Assembly (NCBI RefSeq): GCF_036227485.1
Contig: NZ_CP109479.1
Location: 2,294,001 to 2,358,000, forward strand
Reading direction: 5' to 3'
Length of the DNA: 64,000 nucleotides
Source: Streptomyces sp. NBC_01451
GTDB taxonomy: Bacteria; Actinomycetota; Actinomycetes; Streptomycetales; Streptomycetaceae
A program made the position numbers and the translations under genes. A model generated the notes under the pieces. That model searched no databases and had not been told where the DNA came from. It saw only the letters and a program-made list of their open reading frames with translations. Below are positions 1 to 8,360 of this stretch, one piece after another. Position 1 is the stretch's first letter. Each line of letters starts with the position of its first letter.

Positions 1-241
1 CCAGCAGCGTTCCACACACCGGACGTTCGTCAGCGTCCGGGGGCCCGGCCTGCGCATCCGCGAGGGCTACACCGTCCTGGCCGAGGACGACTTCGGCGGC
101 GTTCTGGGATCCACGGCGGCCACGGTCGCGGAGTTCGTCCGTGACGAGGCCGGGTCGTGGGACTTCCACTCCGGTGTCCAGGGCTTCGAGGACGACCCCT
201 CGACGTTCAGCAGGGAGATGGGCCGCACGCGTCAGGCCTGA
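1..241 (+). CDS. C-terminal end of an unrecognised protein (cut by left edge)
   Basis: An open frame enters from the left edge and stops with TGA at 239-241, leaving the last 79 residues. Third codon positions are almost all G or C, as in neighbouring real genes, and the peptide ends SREMGRTRQA. It is mixed in charge with no membrane segment. I do not recognise the family. Its stop overlaps the stop of the convergent DUF2785 gene by 10 bp. The start and most of the protein lie outside the window. Confidence 0.55.
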   Translation, partial: QQRSTHRTFVSVRGPGLRIREGYTVLAEDDFGGVLGSTAATVAEFVRDEAGSWDFHSGVQGFEDDPSTFSREMGRTRQA

Positions 242-1047
242 TCCCTCCCCGGGGGTGAGGGAAGGCAGGGAGTGACGATCGCGAGGGTGGCGGCCAGGGC
301 ATCGAGTACGGCCTCCCGGTGGGGGACCGCACCGGGCCGGCCGTCCCCTCCCGGTGTCAGCAGTCCGCGGTCCACCAGCAGGTAGAGCATGCGCAGCGTG
401 CGCATGGTGTTGGAGGCCCACGGCGGCACCGGCCCCGGTTCCCCCGTCCGGAAGGCCGCCGAGACGGCGTCCAGCCATCCCACCGACGCGGCGGCACCGA
501 GACCGGGCCGGCACAGGACCTGGGTCAGCGCACGGGCGATCCGGTCGTCCTCCTGGGCGTCGAAGACATGCCCGGTGTCCGCCAGCAACCGCGCGACGGC
601 CAGTTCGAACAGCGGTGCGGGATCCTGCTCCGGGCGCCGCGCGAGAGCCGCCAGCAGGTCGGCCCCGTGCGCGGCGGCATGCACCCAGCCCAGCACCGGG
701 TCGTACCCGCGCAGATCGGTCTCCCCGGGATACCACCCGCTGAACGCCTCCCACCACGCCTGCCGCCACTCCCCCGCATCGGCGATCCGGGCCAGGACGA
801 GGGGCGCGAACGCACGCGCCTGAATGCCGGGGTCGTCGAACAGCCCGGCCGCGCGGTCCCCGAGCCACCGCCGCTCGGCCGCGTCGAGGCCGGGTATCCA
901 GCGGACGGCCGTGCCGTACGCACGCTCGTCCCGCACCACGGGGTCCGGGGACCGGAGATCCGCGACCAGCGCTTCGAGAGCGGCGGCCCTGGCCGCCCCC
1001 GAGAGCTCACCGATGTCATCGCCGTGAAGCCGCAACATGCCGTCCAT
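232..1047 (-). CDS. DUF2785 domain protein
   Basis: This 271-residue protein resembles the DUF2785 family: an alpha-helical, HEAT-like cytoplasmic protein of unknown function. The middle contains the recognisable stretch GWVHAAAHGADLLAALA, with a histidine-rich helix, and the whole protein is rich in Ala, Leu and Arg. There is no signal peptide and no catalytic motif I can name. No convincing ribosome-binding site precedes the ATG at 1047; a second in-frame ATG lies three codons later. It is read away from nrdJ in the same direction, separated by a hairpin. The family call is from memory of the motif; function is unknown. Confidence 0.7.
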   Translation of the reverse strand: MDGMLRLHGDDIGELSGAARAAALEALVADLRSPDPVVRDERAYGTAVRWIPGLDAAERRWLGDRAAGLFDDPGIQARAFAPLVLARIADAGEWRQAWWEAFSGWYPGETDLRGYDPVLGWVHAAAHGADLLAALARRPEQDPAPLFELAVARLLADTGHVFDAQEDDRIARALTQVLCRPGLGAAASVGWLDAVSAAFRTGEPGPVPPWASNTMRTLRMLYLLVDRGLLTPGGDGRPGAVPHREAVLDALAATLAIVTPCLPSPPGRDQA

Positions 1048-1076
1048 GGAGGGAGGTTAGCTGCCCACGACATGAC

Positions 1077-1115
1077 GGAGGAGGAGCACCGGCACATGGC
1101 CGGCACCCCTCCTCC
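1077..1115 (-). terminator. Probable rho-independent terminator after nrdJ
   Basis: An 8-bp outer stem (GGAGGAGG pairing with CCTCCTCC) encloses a short CCGG/CCGG inner stem. It lies just past the nrdJ stop codon and before the DUF2785 gene on the same strand. There is no U-tract, as is usual in streptomycetes. Confidence 0.5.
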
Positions 1116-1151
1116 CTCACTCACTCACCGGTCGGCGACCGGCCGTCGAGG

Positions 1152-4058
1152 TCAGCTGCAACCGCTGGTCGACCCGCAGCCCTCGCAGATGTAGCAGGAC
1201 CCGGCCCGCTGCATCTTCGTACCGCAGGAGAAGCACAGCGGGGCGTCCGCCTGGATGCCCAGCTGCATCTCCACCAGTTCGGCACTGGTGTGGACCTGCA
1301 TCAGCGCGGGCTCGGGCGTCTCCGCGACGGCGGCCTTCGGGGCCGCGACGGCCTTCAGCTCCTGGGTGCGGGGCGCCGACTGGGCCAGACCCTCGACCTC
1401 GATGCCGACCTCTTCCTCGGTCGGCTCGTAGGACCCCGTCTCCAGGTGCCGCTGGCGCTCGTCGGCGGAGTGGATGCCGAGGGCCGAGCGCGTCTCGAAG
1501 GGGAGGAAGTCCAGCGCGAGGCGGCGGAAGATGTAGTCGACGATCGACTGGGCCATCCGGACATCGGGGTCGTCCGTCATACCGGCCGGCTCGAAGCGCA
1601 TGTTCGTGAACTTCGAGACGTACGTCTCCAGCGGCACGCCGTACTGCAGACCCACCGAGATGGCGATCGAGAAGGCGTCCATCATGCCCGCGAGGGTGGA
1701 GCCCTGCTTGGACATCTTCAGGAAGACCTCGCCGAGACCGTCGTCCGGGTAGGAGTTGGCGGTCATGTAGCCCTCGGCGCCGCCGACCGTGAAGGACGTG
1801 GTGATGCCGGGGCGGCCCTTGGGGAGGCGCTTGCGGACCGGGCGGTACTCGACGACCTTCTCGACGGCCTCACGGATCGTCGCCTCGGTCTTCGCGGTCA
1901 CCTCGGCCTTCTCGTTCTCCTTCTTCTTGACGGAGAGCGGCTGGCCGACCTTGCAGTTGTCGCGGTAGATCGCGAGCGCCTTGACGCCCATCTTCCAGGC
2001 CTCGAAGTAGATCTCCTCGACCTCCTCGACGGTCGCCGTCTCCGGCATGTTGACCGTCTTGGACAGGGCGCCGGAGATCCAGGGCTGGATCGCGGCCATC
2101 ATGCGGACATGGCCCATCGCGGAGATGGTCCGCTCGCCCATGGCGCAGTCGAACACCTCGTAGTGCTCGTGCTTGAGGCTCGGGGCGTCGATCACATGGC
2201 CGTGCTCGGCGATGTGGGCGACGATCGCCTCGATCTGCTCCTCCTGGTAGCCCAGGCGGCGCAGGGCCTGCGGGACCGTGCCGTTGACGATCTGCATCGA
2301 GCCGCCGCCGACGAGCTTCTTGAACTTGACCAGCGCGAGATCGGGCTCAAGACCGGTGGTGTCGCAGGACATCGCGAGACCGATGGTGCCGGTCGGGGCG
2401 ATGACGGACGCCTGCGCGTTGCGGAAGCCGTTCTTCTCGCCGATGCGGACGACGTCCTGCCAGGCCTCCGTGGCGGCGGCCCAGATCGGGGTGTCCAGGT
2501 CGTCGATACGGACGGCCTTGCCGTTCGCGTCGGCGTGCTGCTTCATGACCCGCAGGTGCGGCTGCGCGTTGCGGGCGTAGCCGTCGTACGGGCCGACGAC
2601 CGCCGCGAGTTCGGCGGAGCGGCGGTACGACGTGCCGGTCATCAGGGAGGTGATGGCACCGGCCAGGGCACGGCCGCCCACGGAGTCGTACGCGTGACCG
2701 GTCGCCATCAGCAGGGCGCCGAGGTTGGCGTAGCCGATGCCGAGCTGGCGGAACGCCCGCGTGTTCTCGCCGATCTTCTCGGTCGGGAAGTCGGCGAAGC
2801 AGATGGAGATGTCCATCGCGGTGATGACGAGCTCGACGACCTTGGCGAAGCGGTCGATCTCGAAGGACTGACGGCCCTTGCCGTCGTCCTTCAGGAACTT
2901 CATCAGGTTCAGCGAGGCGAGGTTGCAGGACGTGTTGTCCAGGTGCATGTACTCGCTGCACGGGTTCGAGCCGTTGATACGGCCGGACTCCGGGCACGTG
3001 TGCCACTGGTTGATCGTGTCGTCGTACTGGATGCCGGGGTCGGCGCAGGCCCAGGCCGCCTCGGCCAGCTTGCGGAAGAGCAACTTGGCGTCGACCTCCT
3101 CGATGACCTCGCCGGTCATCCGGGAGGTGAGCCCGAACTTGCCGCCCGCCTCGACGGCCTTCATGAACGTGTCGTTCACGCGGACCGAGTTGTTGGCGTT
3201 CTGGTACTGGACGGACGTGATGTCGTCGCCGCCCAGGTCCATGTCGAAGCCCGCGTCGCGCAGGGCGCGGATCTTCTCCTCTTCCTTCACCTTGGTCTCG
3301 ATGAAGCCCTCGATGTCGGGGTGGTCGACGTCGAGGATGACCATCTTGGCCGCGCGGCGGGTGGCGCCGCCCGACTTGATCGTTCCCGCCGACGCGTCCG
3401 CGCCGCGCATGAAGGAGACCGGGCCCGAGGCGTTGCCGCCGGAGGAGAGCAGCTCCTTGGAGGAGCGGATCCGGGAGAGGTTCAGGCCGGCGCCCGAGCC
3501 GCCCTTGAAGATCATGCCCTCTTCCTTGTACCAGTCGAGGATCGACTCCATGGAGTCGTCGACGGACAGGATGAAGCAGGCCGAGACCTGCTGGGGCTGC
3601 GGGGTCCCGACGTTGAACCAGACGGGGCTGTTGAAGCTGAAGATCTGGTGCAGGAGGGCGTACGCCAGCTCGTGCTCGAAGATCTCGGCGTCGGCCGGGG
3701 AGGCGAAGTACTTGTAGTCCTCACCGGCCTTCGTGTACGTCTTCACGATGCGGTCGATGAGCTGCTTGAGGCTCACCTCGCGCTGCGGGGTGCCGACAGC
3801 ACCGCGGAAGTACTTGCTGGTGACGATGTTGACCGCGTTCACCGACCAGAAGTCGGGGAACTCGACGCCACGCTGGTCGAAGTTGACCGAGCCGTCGCGC
3901 CAGTTGGTCATGACGACGTCACGGCTCGCCCACTCGACCTCGTCGTACGGGTGCACGCCGGGGGTGGTGTGGATGCGCTCGATGCGCAGCCCCTTGCTCG
4001 CCTTGGTGCTGCCCTTGGCGCGGGAACTCCGTGCCGGACCGCTCGCCGTCTCTGTCAT
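1152..4058 (-). CDS. nrdJ: Vitamin B12-dependent (class II) ribonucleoside-diphosphate reductase
   Basis: NrdJ makes deoxyribonucleotides using adenosylcobalamin to generate its thiyl radical, so it works with or without oxygen. The 968 residues are full length for the actinobacterial enzyme. Visible motifs are NSPVWFNVG, the GGSGAGLNLSRIR loop, NPCSEY in the catalytic barrel and PTGTIG late in the barrel. The last 45 residues hold a Cys-rich zinc-ribbon tail (CFSCGTKM, then CYICEGCG) used for reductive recycling. The ATG is preceded by GGGAGG. It lies 167 bp downstream of nrdR on the same strand; in S. coelicolor the two are cotranscribed and repressed by NrdR. I expect the same here because NrdR boxes lie upstream of nrdR. 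Confidence 0.97.
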   Translation of the reverse strand: MTETASGPARSSRAKGSTKASKGLRIERIHTTPGVHPYDEVEWASRDVVMTNWRDGSVNFDQRGVEFPDFWSVNAVNIVTSKYFRGAVGTPQREVSLKQLIDRIVKTYTKAGEDYKYFASPADAEIFEHELAYALLHQIFSFNSPVWFNVGTPQPQQVSACFILSVDDSMESILDWYKEEGMIFKGGSGAGLNLSRIRSSKELLSSGGNASGPVSFMRGADASAGTIKSGGATRRAAKMVILDVDHPDIEGFIETKVKEEEKIRALRDAGFDMDLGGDDITSVQYQNANNSVRVNDTFMKAVEAGGKFGLTSRMTGEVIEEVDAKLLFRKLAEAAWACADPGIQYDDTINQWHTCPESGRINGSNPCSEYMHLDNTSCNLASLNLMKFLKDDGKGRQSFEIDRFAKVVELVITAMDISICFADFPTEKIGENTRAFRQLGIGYANLGALLMATGHAYDSVGGRALAGAITSLMTGTSYRRSAELAAVVGPYDGYARNAQPHLRVMKQHADANGKAVRIDDLDTPIWAAATEAWQDVVRIGEKNGFRNAQASVIAPTGTIGLAMSCDTTGLEPDLALVKFKKLVGGGSMQIVNGTVPQALRRLGYQEEQIEAIVAHIAEHGHVIDAPSLKHEHYEVFDCAMGERTISAMGHVRMMAAIQPWISGALSKTVNMPETATVEEVEEIYFEAWKMGVKALAIYRDNCKVGQPLSVKKKENEKAEVTAKTEATIREAVEKVVEYRPVRKRLPKGRPGITTSFTVGGAEGYMTANSYPDDGLGEVFLKMSKQGSTLAGMMDAFSIAISVGLQYGVPLETYVSKFTNMRFEPAGMTDDPDVRMAQSIVDYIFRRLALDFLPFETRSALGIHSADERQRHLETGSYEPTEEEVGIEVEGLAQSAPRTQELKAVAAPKAAVAETPEPALMQVHTSAELVEMQLGIQADAPLCFSCGTKMQRAGSCYICEGCGSTSGCS

Positions 4059-4225
4059 GCCGCCTCCCAGTATCGGGCAAAACGCCCAGAAGTGTCACGT
4101 TGTTCCCATGACACGGTGTGGTTTCTTGCGCCGCGGGCGTTCTCGTGATGTCGCCCGCAGCAGGTCTTTGGATTGCCGCCACCCGGGGCCGGGGCCGGAC
4201 GCGCGGTCCGGGTCCGGCCCGCCGG

Positions 4226-4777
4226 TCAGTCGGTGGCGTTGGCGGGCACGGGGACCTGAGCAGTCCCCCCGGACCCGCGATCGTCCTGCCGGCGCCCCAC
4301 GTCCGGGTCTTCGTCGTCCACGGCGGGGCGGCGCGGCACTTCCCTGAGCTCCGCGATCGCGGCCTCGAAGTCGTCCAGCGAGTCGAACGCCCGGTAGACG
4401 GACGCAAAGCGCAGGTAGGCGACGAGGTCGAGTTCCTGCAACGGACCGAGTATGGCCAGCCCCACGTCGTGGGTGGTCAGCTCGGCGCTTCCGGTGGCGC
4501 GCACCGCCTCCTCGACCCGCTGGCCGAGTTGGGCGAGAGCGTCCTCGGTGACAGGCCGTCCCTGACATGCCTTGCGCACGCCGTTGATGACCTTCGTACG
4601 ACTGAACGGTTCGGTGACTCCGGACCGCTTGACCACCATGAGCGAGCACGTCTCGACGGTCGTGAACCGACGGGAGCAGTCAGGACACTGGCGGCGCCTG
4701 CGGATCGACGTGCCGTCGTCGGTCGTACGACTGTCGACCACACGGCTGTCGGGATGCCTGCAGAAGGGGCAGTGCAT
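4226..4777 (-). CDS. nrdR: Transcriptional repressor NrdR
   Basis: NrdR is the ATP/dATP-sensing repressor of ribonucleotide reductase genes. The 183 residues start [17 protein letters not shown], the four-cysteine zinc ribbon (CPFC then CPDC) that binds DNA, followed by an ATP-cone (roughly residues 46-136, from [13 protein letters not shown]). The C-terminal 45 residues are an acidic, low-complexity tail longer than in most bacteria. I placed the start at ATG 4777, behind GGAGGG, rather than at an in-frame TTG three codons upstream, because the zinc ribbon conventionally begins at MHCPFC. It heads the nrdR-nrdJ operon and is probably autoregulated through the two boxes at 4886-4932. Confidence 0.96.
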   Translation of the reverse strand: MHCPFCRHPDSRVVDSRTTDDGTSIRRRRQCPDCSRRFTTVETCSLMVVKRSGVTEPFSRTKVINGVRKACQGRPVTEDALAQLGQRVEEAVRATGSAELTTHDVGLAILGPLQELDLVAYLRFASVYRAFDSLDDFEAAIAELREVPRRPAVDDEDPDVGRRQDDRGSGGTAQVPVPANATD

Positions 4778-4885
4778 GGTCTCCAACCCTCCCTCACAGC
4801 AGACTCAATAGCCTCGTAGGGACCCTTGAGCCCCTCGAAGCAGCCCCCAGCATAGGTGATGCCCGAGGGACCGAAGACCCGGGGG

Positions 4886-4901
4886 ACCACAACTTCTGGG
4901 C
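4886..4901 (-). promoter_or_regulatory. NrdR box (promoter-proximal)
   Basis: The 16-mer ACCACAACTTCTGGGC resembles the NrdR-box consensus, an imperfect palindrome with ACAC/GTGT-like ends. It lies 109 bp upstream of the nrdR start and begins exactly 31 bp from a second box. Confidence 0.7.
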
Positions 4902-4916
4902 TACAGCTGCAATCCA

Positions 4917-4932
4917 ACCACTAGATGTGGGG
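4917..4932 (-). promoter_or_regulatory. NrdR box (promoter-distal)
   Basis: The 16-mer ACCACTAGATGTGGGG has palindromic ends (CCAC and GTGG). It begins 31 bp from the proximal box, three helical turns, so both lie on the same DNA face. NrdR boxes are known to occur in such pairs. Confidence 0.75.
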
Positions 4933-5244
4933 ATTGGCCCGTACATCCATCACGTAGCGCGTGTCGCACCAGTATTGGCATGTGCCGCACGGCCATACCG
5001 CCGCGGCAGGGCCGATCCGGCCCGGCCGTATCGCTCCGGAACATGCGGAGATACGGTGAGGACCGCGCGCTGCGGAGGTCGATTCCCGGTCGACCGGGTT
5101 CCGGATGGCAGACTTGGGCATCGGCCCGGGAGGTTGCCGCCTCGGCGGTGAAGGGTATAACAAAGGGCCCTTTTGTCCGCTCGGCGCGGCGTGAGTCATA
5201 CACCCAAACATCTGATCGCGGCAGGCCATCGGCAATTTTTCACT
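4933..5244. other. nrdR-lexA divergent intergenic region
   Basis: I see no gene in this stretch. It holds several short inverted repeats, for example AAGGGCCCTT around 5162-5171, and an AT-richer patch, TATAACAAAG, just before it. I looked for a cobalamin riboswitch serving nrdRJ and did not recognise one. Codon-position bias is absent in the short ORFs here. Confidence 0.5.
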
Positions 5245-5258
5245 CGAACGTGTGTTTG
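5245..5258 (+). promoter_or_regulatory. LexA-binding SOS box upstream of lexA
   Basis: CGAACGTGTGTTTG matches the actinobacterial/Gram-positive SOS box CGAAC-N4-GTTCG at 9 of 10 defined positions. It lies about 60 bp upstream of the lexA GTG start, where LexA autoregulation is expected. Confidence 0.85.
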
Positions 5259-5319
5259 GCGCAACCTTTCGAAAGCAACTACCGTTGCACTGCACGGGAG
5301 ACCATCGAGAGGGGCCGAC

Positions 5320-6099
5320 GTGACCACCACCGCAGACAGTGCCACCATCACTGCCCAGGACCGCTCCCAGAGCCGACTCGAGCCGGTGCATGCGATGAAC
5401 GAAGCCACGAATCCTGAGGGACCCAAGCGGTCCCTACCTGGACGACCTCCAGGAATCCGAGCGGACAGCTCGGGCCTCACCGACCGGCAACGGCGCGTGA
5501 TCGAGGTCATCAGGGACTCCGTGCAACGACGCGGTTACCCGCCGTCGATGCGCGAGATCGGGCAGGCAGTCGGCCTCTCCAGTACTTCATCGGTCGCACA
5601 TCAGCTCATGGCTCTGGAGCGCAAGGGATTCCTGCGCCGCGATCCGCATCGCCCGCGCGCCTATGAAGTACGCGGTTCCGACCAAGGGGCTTCCGTGCAG
5701 CCCACGGACACCGCGGGCAAGCCCGCCGCGTCGTACGTCCCGCTGGTGGGACGCATCGCCGCAGGCGGTCCCATCCTCGCCGAGGAATCGGTCGAGGACG
5801 TGTTCCCGCTCCCCCGCCAACTGGTGGGCGACGGAGAACTCTTCGTCCTGAAGGTCGTCGGTGACTCGATGATCGAAGCCGCGATCTGCGACGGCGACTG
5901 GGTCACGGTGCGCCGCCAGCCGGTCGCCGAGAACGGCGACATCGTGGCCGCGATGCTGGACGGCGAAGCCACCGTCAAGCGCTTCAAGCGCGAGGACGGC
6001 CATGTCTGGCTCCTCCCGCACAACTCCGCGTACCAGCCGATCCCCGGCGACGAGGCGACGATCCTCGGCAAGGTGGTGGCGGTCCTCCGCCGCGTGTGA
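5320..6099 (+). CDS. lexA: SOS response repressor LexA
   Basis: LexA represses SOS genes and inactivates itself by cleavage stimulated by RecA filaments. In this 259-residue version an N-terminal winged-helix domain (about 52-118, [12 protein letters not shown]) is followed by the S24 peptidase fold. The cleavage site is Ala148-Gly149, the catalytic serine is Ser183 in GDSM, and the catalytic lysine is Lys220 in ATVKRF. I chose the GTG at 5320 behind GAGAGGGG. The frame stays open 147 bp further upstream, but that extension would run across the SOS box. The first 50 residues are a low-complexity extension before the DNA-binding domain, usual in streptomycetes. An SOS box upstream implies autoregulation. 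Confidence 0.96.
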   Translation: MTTTADSATITAQDRSQSRLEPVHAMNEATNPEGPKRSLPGRPPGIRADSSGLTDRQRRVIEVIRDSVQRRGYPPSMREIGQAVGLSSTSSVAHQLMALERKGFLRRDPHRPRAYEVRGSDQGASVQPTDTAGKPAASYVPLVGRIAAGGPILAEESVEDVFPLPRQLVGDGELFVLKVVGDSMIEAAICDGDWVTVRRQPVAENGDIVAAMLDGEATVKRFKREDGHVWLLPHNSAYQPIPGDEATILGKVVAVLRRV

Positions 6100-6140
6100 G
6101 AGCTGCGGGAAGCGGGGCCTTACGGACCCCGCCCCTGGCC

Positions 6141-6174
6141 GGGCCCCGGAACCCCTGCGCCGGTTCCGGGGCCC
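6141..6174 (+). terminator. Perfect hairpin terminator after lexA
   Basis: A 13-bp perfect stem (GGGCCCCGGAACC pairing with GGTTCCGGGGCCC) with an 8-nt loop lies 41 bp after the lexA stop. It sits between the convergent lexA and dinG genes and could act in both directions. Confidence 0.85.
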
Positions 6175-6198
6175 TGTGTTGTCCCGTGTGCAGGTGCG

Positions 6199-6242
6199 CG
6201 ACTGTGCCGGTCGCCGACTGAGATCGGTGACCGGCACAGTCG
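6199..6242 (-). terminator. Perfect hairpin terminator after dinG
   Basis: A 14-bp perfect stem (CGACTGTGCCGGTC pairing with GACCGGCACAGTCG) with a 16-nt loop begins 3 bp past the dinG stop codon. With the neighbouring hairpin it insulates the convergent lexA and dinG transcripts. Confidence 0.8.
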
Positions 6243-6245
6243 TGT

Positions 6246-8276
6246 CTACGCCTCCCCGGTCTCCTCGGCGCGCTCCGACTCCTCGGCGGTCTCGGGCACC
6301 GGGGCTTCCTCCGTCTGCTTCGCCGCCGCGTCGATCGCGGCCAGCGACCGCCGGACCACATTGCCGTCCGTGGTGTACCAGAAGTCCGGCAGGGACGCCT
6401 TGAGGTAGCTGCCGTACCGGGCCGTGGCGAGACGCTGGTCCAGCACGGCGACCACACCGCGGTCCCCCGTCGCCCGTACGAGGCGGCCGGCGCCCTGGGC
6501 CATGAGGAGCGCCGCGTGGGTGGCGGCGACGGCCATGAAGCCGTTGCCCCCGGCGTCCTCGACGGCCTTCTGGCGGGCGCTCATCAGCGGGTCGTCCGGG
6601 CGCGGGAACGGGATCTTGTCCATGACGACCAGCTGGCAGCTGGCACCCGGGACGTCCACGCCCTGCCAGAGGGACAACGTGCCGAACAGACAGGTCCGCG
6701 GGTCGGCCGCGAAGTTCTTGATCAGCTCACCGAGCGTCTCCTCGCCCTGGAGGAGGATCGGGAACTCGGGGATACGGGACCGCAGTTCCTCCGCGGCGAG
6801 CTGGGCCGCCCGCATCGAGGAGAACAGGCCGAGGGTGCGCCCGCCCGCCGCCTGGATCAGCTCCGTGAGCTCGTCGAGCATGTCGCCGCGGTCGCCGTCG
6901 CGCGCCGGACGCGACAGGTGCTTGGCGACGTACAGGATGCCCTGCTTCGGGTAGTCGAAGGGCGAGCCGACGTCGACGCCCTTCCACTGCGGGAGGTCGT
7001 CGCCCGCGGTGCCCTCCGGGGCGAGGCCGAGGGAGGCCCCGACGCCGTTGAAGTCGCCGCCCAGTTTGAGTGTCGCCGAGGTCAGGACCACGGAGCGGTC
7101 CGTGAAGAGCTTCTCCCTGAGGAGGCCCGACACCGACATGGGGGCGACGCGCAGGGAGGCTCCGAAGCGGTCGTGCCGCTCGTACCAGACGACGTCCCAC
7201 TCGGAGCCGTTCGCGATCCGCTCGGCGACGTCGTGCACGGACTCCACCGAGGCCAGCGCCTGTTTGCGGACCGCGTCCTCGTCCTGGACGGACTTGTCGC
7301 GGGTCGCGCCGATCGCGGAGATCACCGTGCGGGCCGCGTCTCTCAGTGCCATCAACGCGTACCCGAGGTCCTCAGGGACCTCTTCCAGGCGGCCCGGCAG
7401 GGCCAGTTCCATCACCCGCTCGAAGCCCTCGGCCGCCGTCTGGAGCTGGTCTGCGGCCTTCTCGTTCACCAGCTTCGCCGCCCGGCGCACGGCACGGTTG
7501 ACCTGGCCGGGAGTGAGCTCGCCGGTGGCCACTCCGGTGACCCGTGAGACCAGTTCGTGCGCCTCGTCGACGATCAGCACCTCGTGCTGCGGGAGGACGG
7601 GGGCGCCCTCGATGGCGTCGATCGCGAGCAGCGCGTGGTTAGTGACGATCACCTCGGCGAGTTTGGCGCGCTCACGGGCCATCTCGGCGAAGCACTCGGC
7701 TCCGTACGCGCACTTCGAGGCGCCCAGGCACTCACGGGAGGAGACGGAGACCTGTGCCCAGGCCCGGTCGGAGACGCCCGGGGTGAGACCGTCGCGGTCG
7801 CCGGTCTCGGTCTCGTCCGACCATTCGCGCAGGCGCAGCAGGTCCTGGCCCAGCTTGCTGGTGGGCGCCGCCGCCTCGAACTGGTCGAAGAGGCCCTCGT
7901 CCTCGTCCTGCGGGACACCCTCGTGAAGGCGGTGCAGGCACAGGTAGTTCGATCTGCCCTTGAGCATCGCGAACTCGGGGCGGCGGCGCAGCACCGGGTG
8001 CAGCGCGTCGACCGTGCGCGGCAGGTCGCGCTCCACGAGCTGGCGCTGGAGCGCGAGGGTGGCGGTCGCGACCACGACCCGCTCCCCGTGCGCGAGCGCG
8101 GGTACGAGGTAGCCGAGCGACTTTCCGGTGCCGGTGCCTGCCTGGACCAGCAGATGGGAACCGTCGTCGATCGCCTCCGCGACGGCTTCGGCCATGGTCA
8201 CCTGGCCGGGGCGCTCCGTACCGCCGACGGCGGTGACGGCAGCATGCAGGAGTTCGGGGAGTGAGGGCTTCGTCAT
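6246..8276 (-). CDS. dinG: DinG/YoaA-type ATP-dependent DNA helicase
   Basis: This XPD-like superfamily 2 helicase unwinds DNA 5'-3' and is thought to resolve R-loops and damaged replication intermediates. In 676 residues it shows Walker A AGTGTGKS (46-53), the DEAH box (237-240), and four cysteines (about 113, 183, 189, 195) spaced as in the iron-sulfur domain. Late motifs include GLFSSMRAAQ and QGAGRLVR. The C-terminal 30 residues are Glu/Ala-rich and probably disordered. It converges on lexA. No LexA box is visible, but the start is preceded by a near-perfect RecA-independent damage promoter (8286-8308) only 9 nt away, implying a leaderless or very short-leader mRNA. Confidence 0.93.
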   Translation of the reverse strand: MTKPSLPELLHAAVTAVGGTERPGQVTMAEAVAEAIDDGSHLLVQAGTGTGKSLGYLVPALAHGERVVVATATLALQRQLVERDLPRTVDALHPVLRRRPEFAMLKGRSNYLCLHRLHEGVPQDEDEGLFDQFEAAAPTSKLGQDLLRLREWSDETETGDRDGLTPGVSDRAWAQVSVSSRECLGASKCAYGAECFAEMARERAKLAEVIVTNHALLAIDAIEGAPVLPQHEVLIVDEAHELVSRVTGVATGELTPGQVNRAVRRAAKLVNEKAADQLQTAAEGFERVMELALPGRLEEVPEDLGYALMALRDAARTVISAIGATRDKSVQDEDAVRKQALASVESVHDVAERIANGSEWDVVWYERHDRFGASLRVAPMSVSGLLREKLFTDRSVVLTSATLKLGGDFNGVGASLGLAPEGTAGDDLPQWKGVDVGSPFDYPKQGILYVAKHLSRPARDGDRGDMLDELTELIQAAGGRTLGLFSSMRAAQLAAEELRSRIPEFPILLQGEETLGELIKNFAADPRTCLFGTLSLWQGVDVPGASCQLVVMDKIPFPRPDDPLMSARQKAVEDAGGNGFMAVAATHAALLMAQGAGRLVRATGDRGVVAVLDQRLATARYGSYLKASLPDFWYTTDGNVVRRSLAAIDAAAKQTEEAPVPETAEESERAEETGEA

Positions 8277-8285
8277 AGCGCGACC

Positions 8286-8308
8286 ACCCTACGGGGCGGC
8301 ACTGACAA
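8286..8308 (-). promoter_or_regulatory. RecA-independent (PafBC-type) damage promoter of dinG
   Basis: Read on the minus strand: TTGTCAGTG, 8 nt, then TAGGGT, fitting the mycobacterial RecA-NDp motif TTGTCRGTG-N8-TAnnnT at every defined position. The dinG ATG follows 9 nt after the -10 hexamer. The same arrangement recurs upstream of recA, lhr and rimO in this window. Confidence 0.8.
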
Positions 8309-8360
8309 TCGGGTGATCAAGGCGGAAGCGCACGGTGGGACCAGGAGTGGCGCAGGGGGT

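Noticed and set aside
1290..4148. 952-codon ORF on the plus strand opposite nrdJ
   Set aside because: Antisense shadow of a high-GC gene; its translation is Arg/Leu/Val/Asp-rich with no family motif, and nrdJ is unmistakable.
4933..5137. Cobalamin riboswitch for the B12-dependent reductase
   Set aside because: I found no B12-box-like conserved sequence, and the region lies upstream of the NrdR boxes rather than in the nrdR leader.
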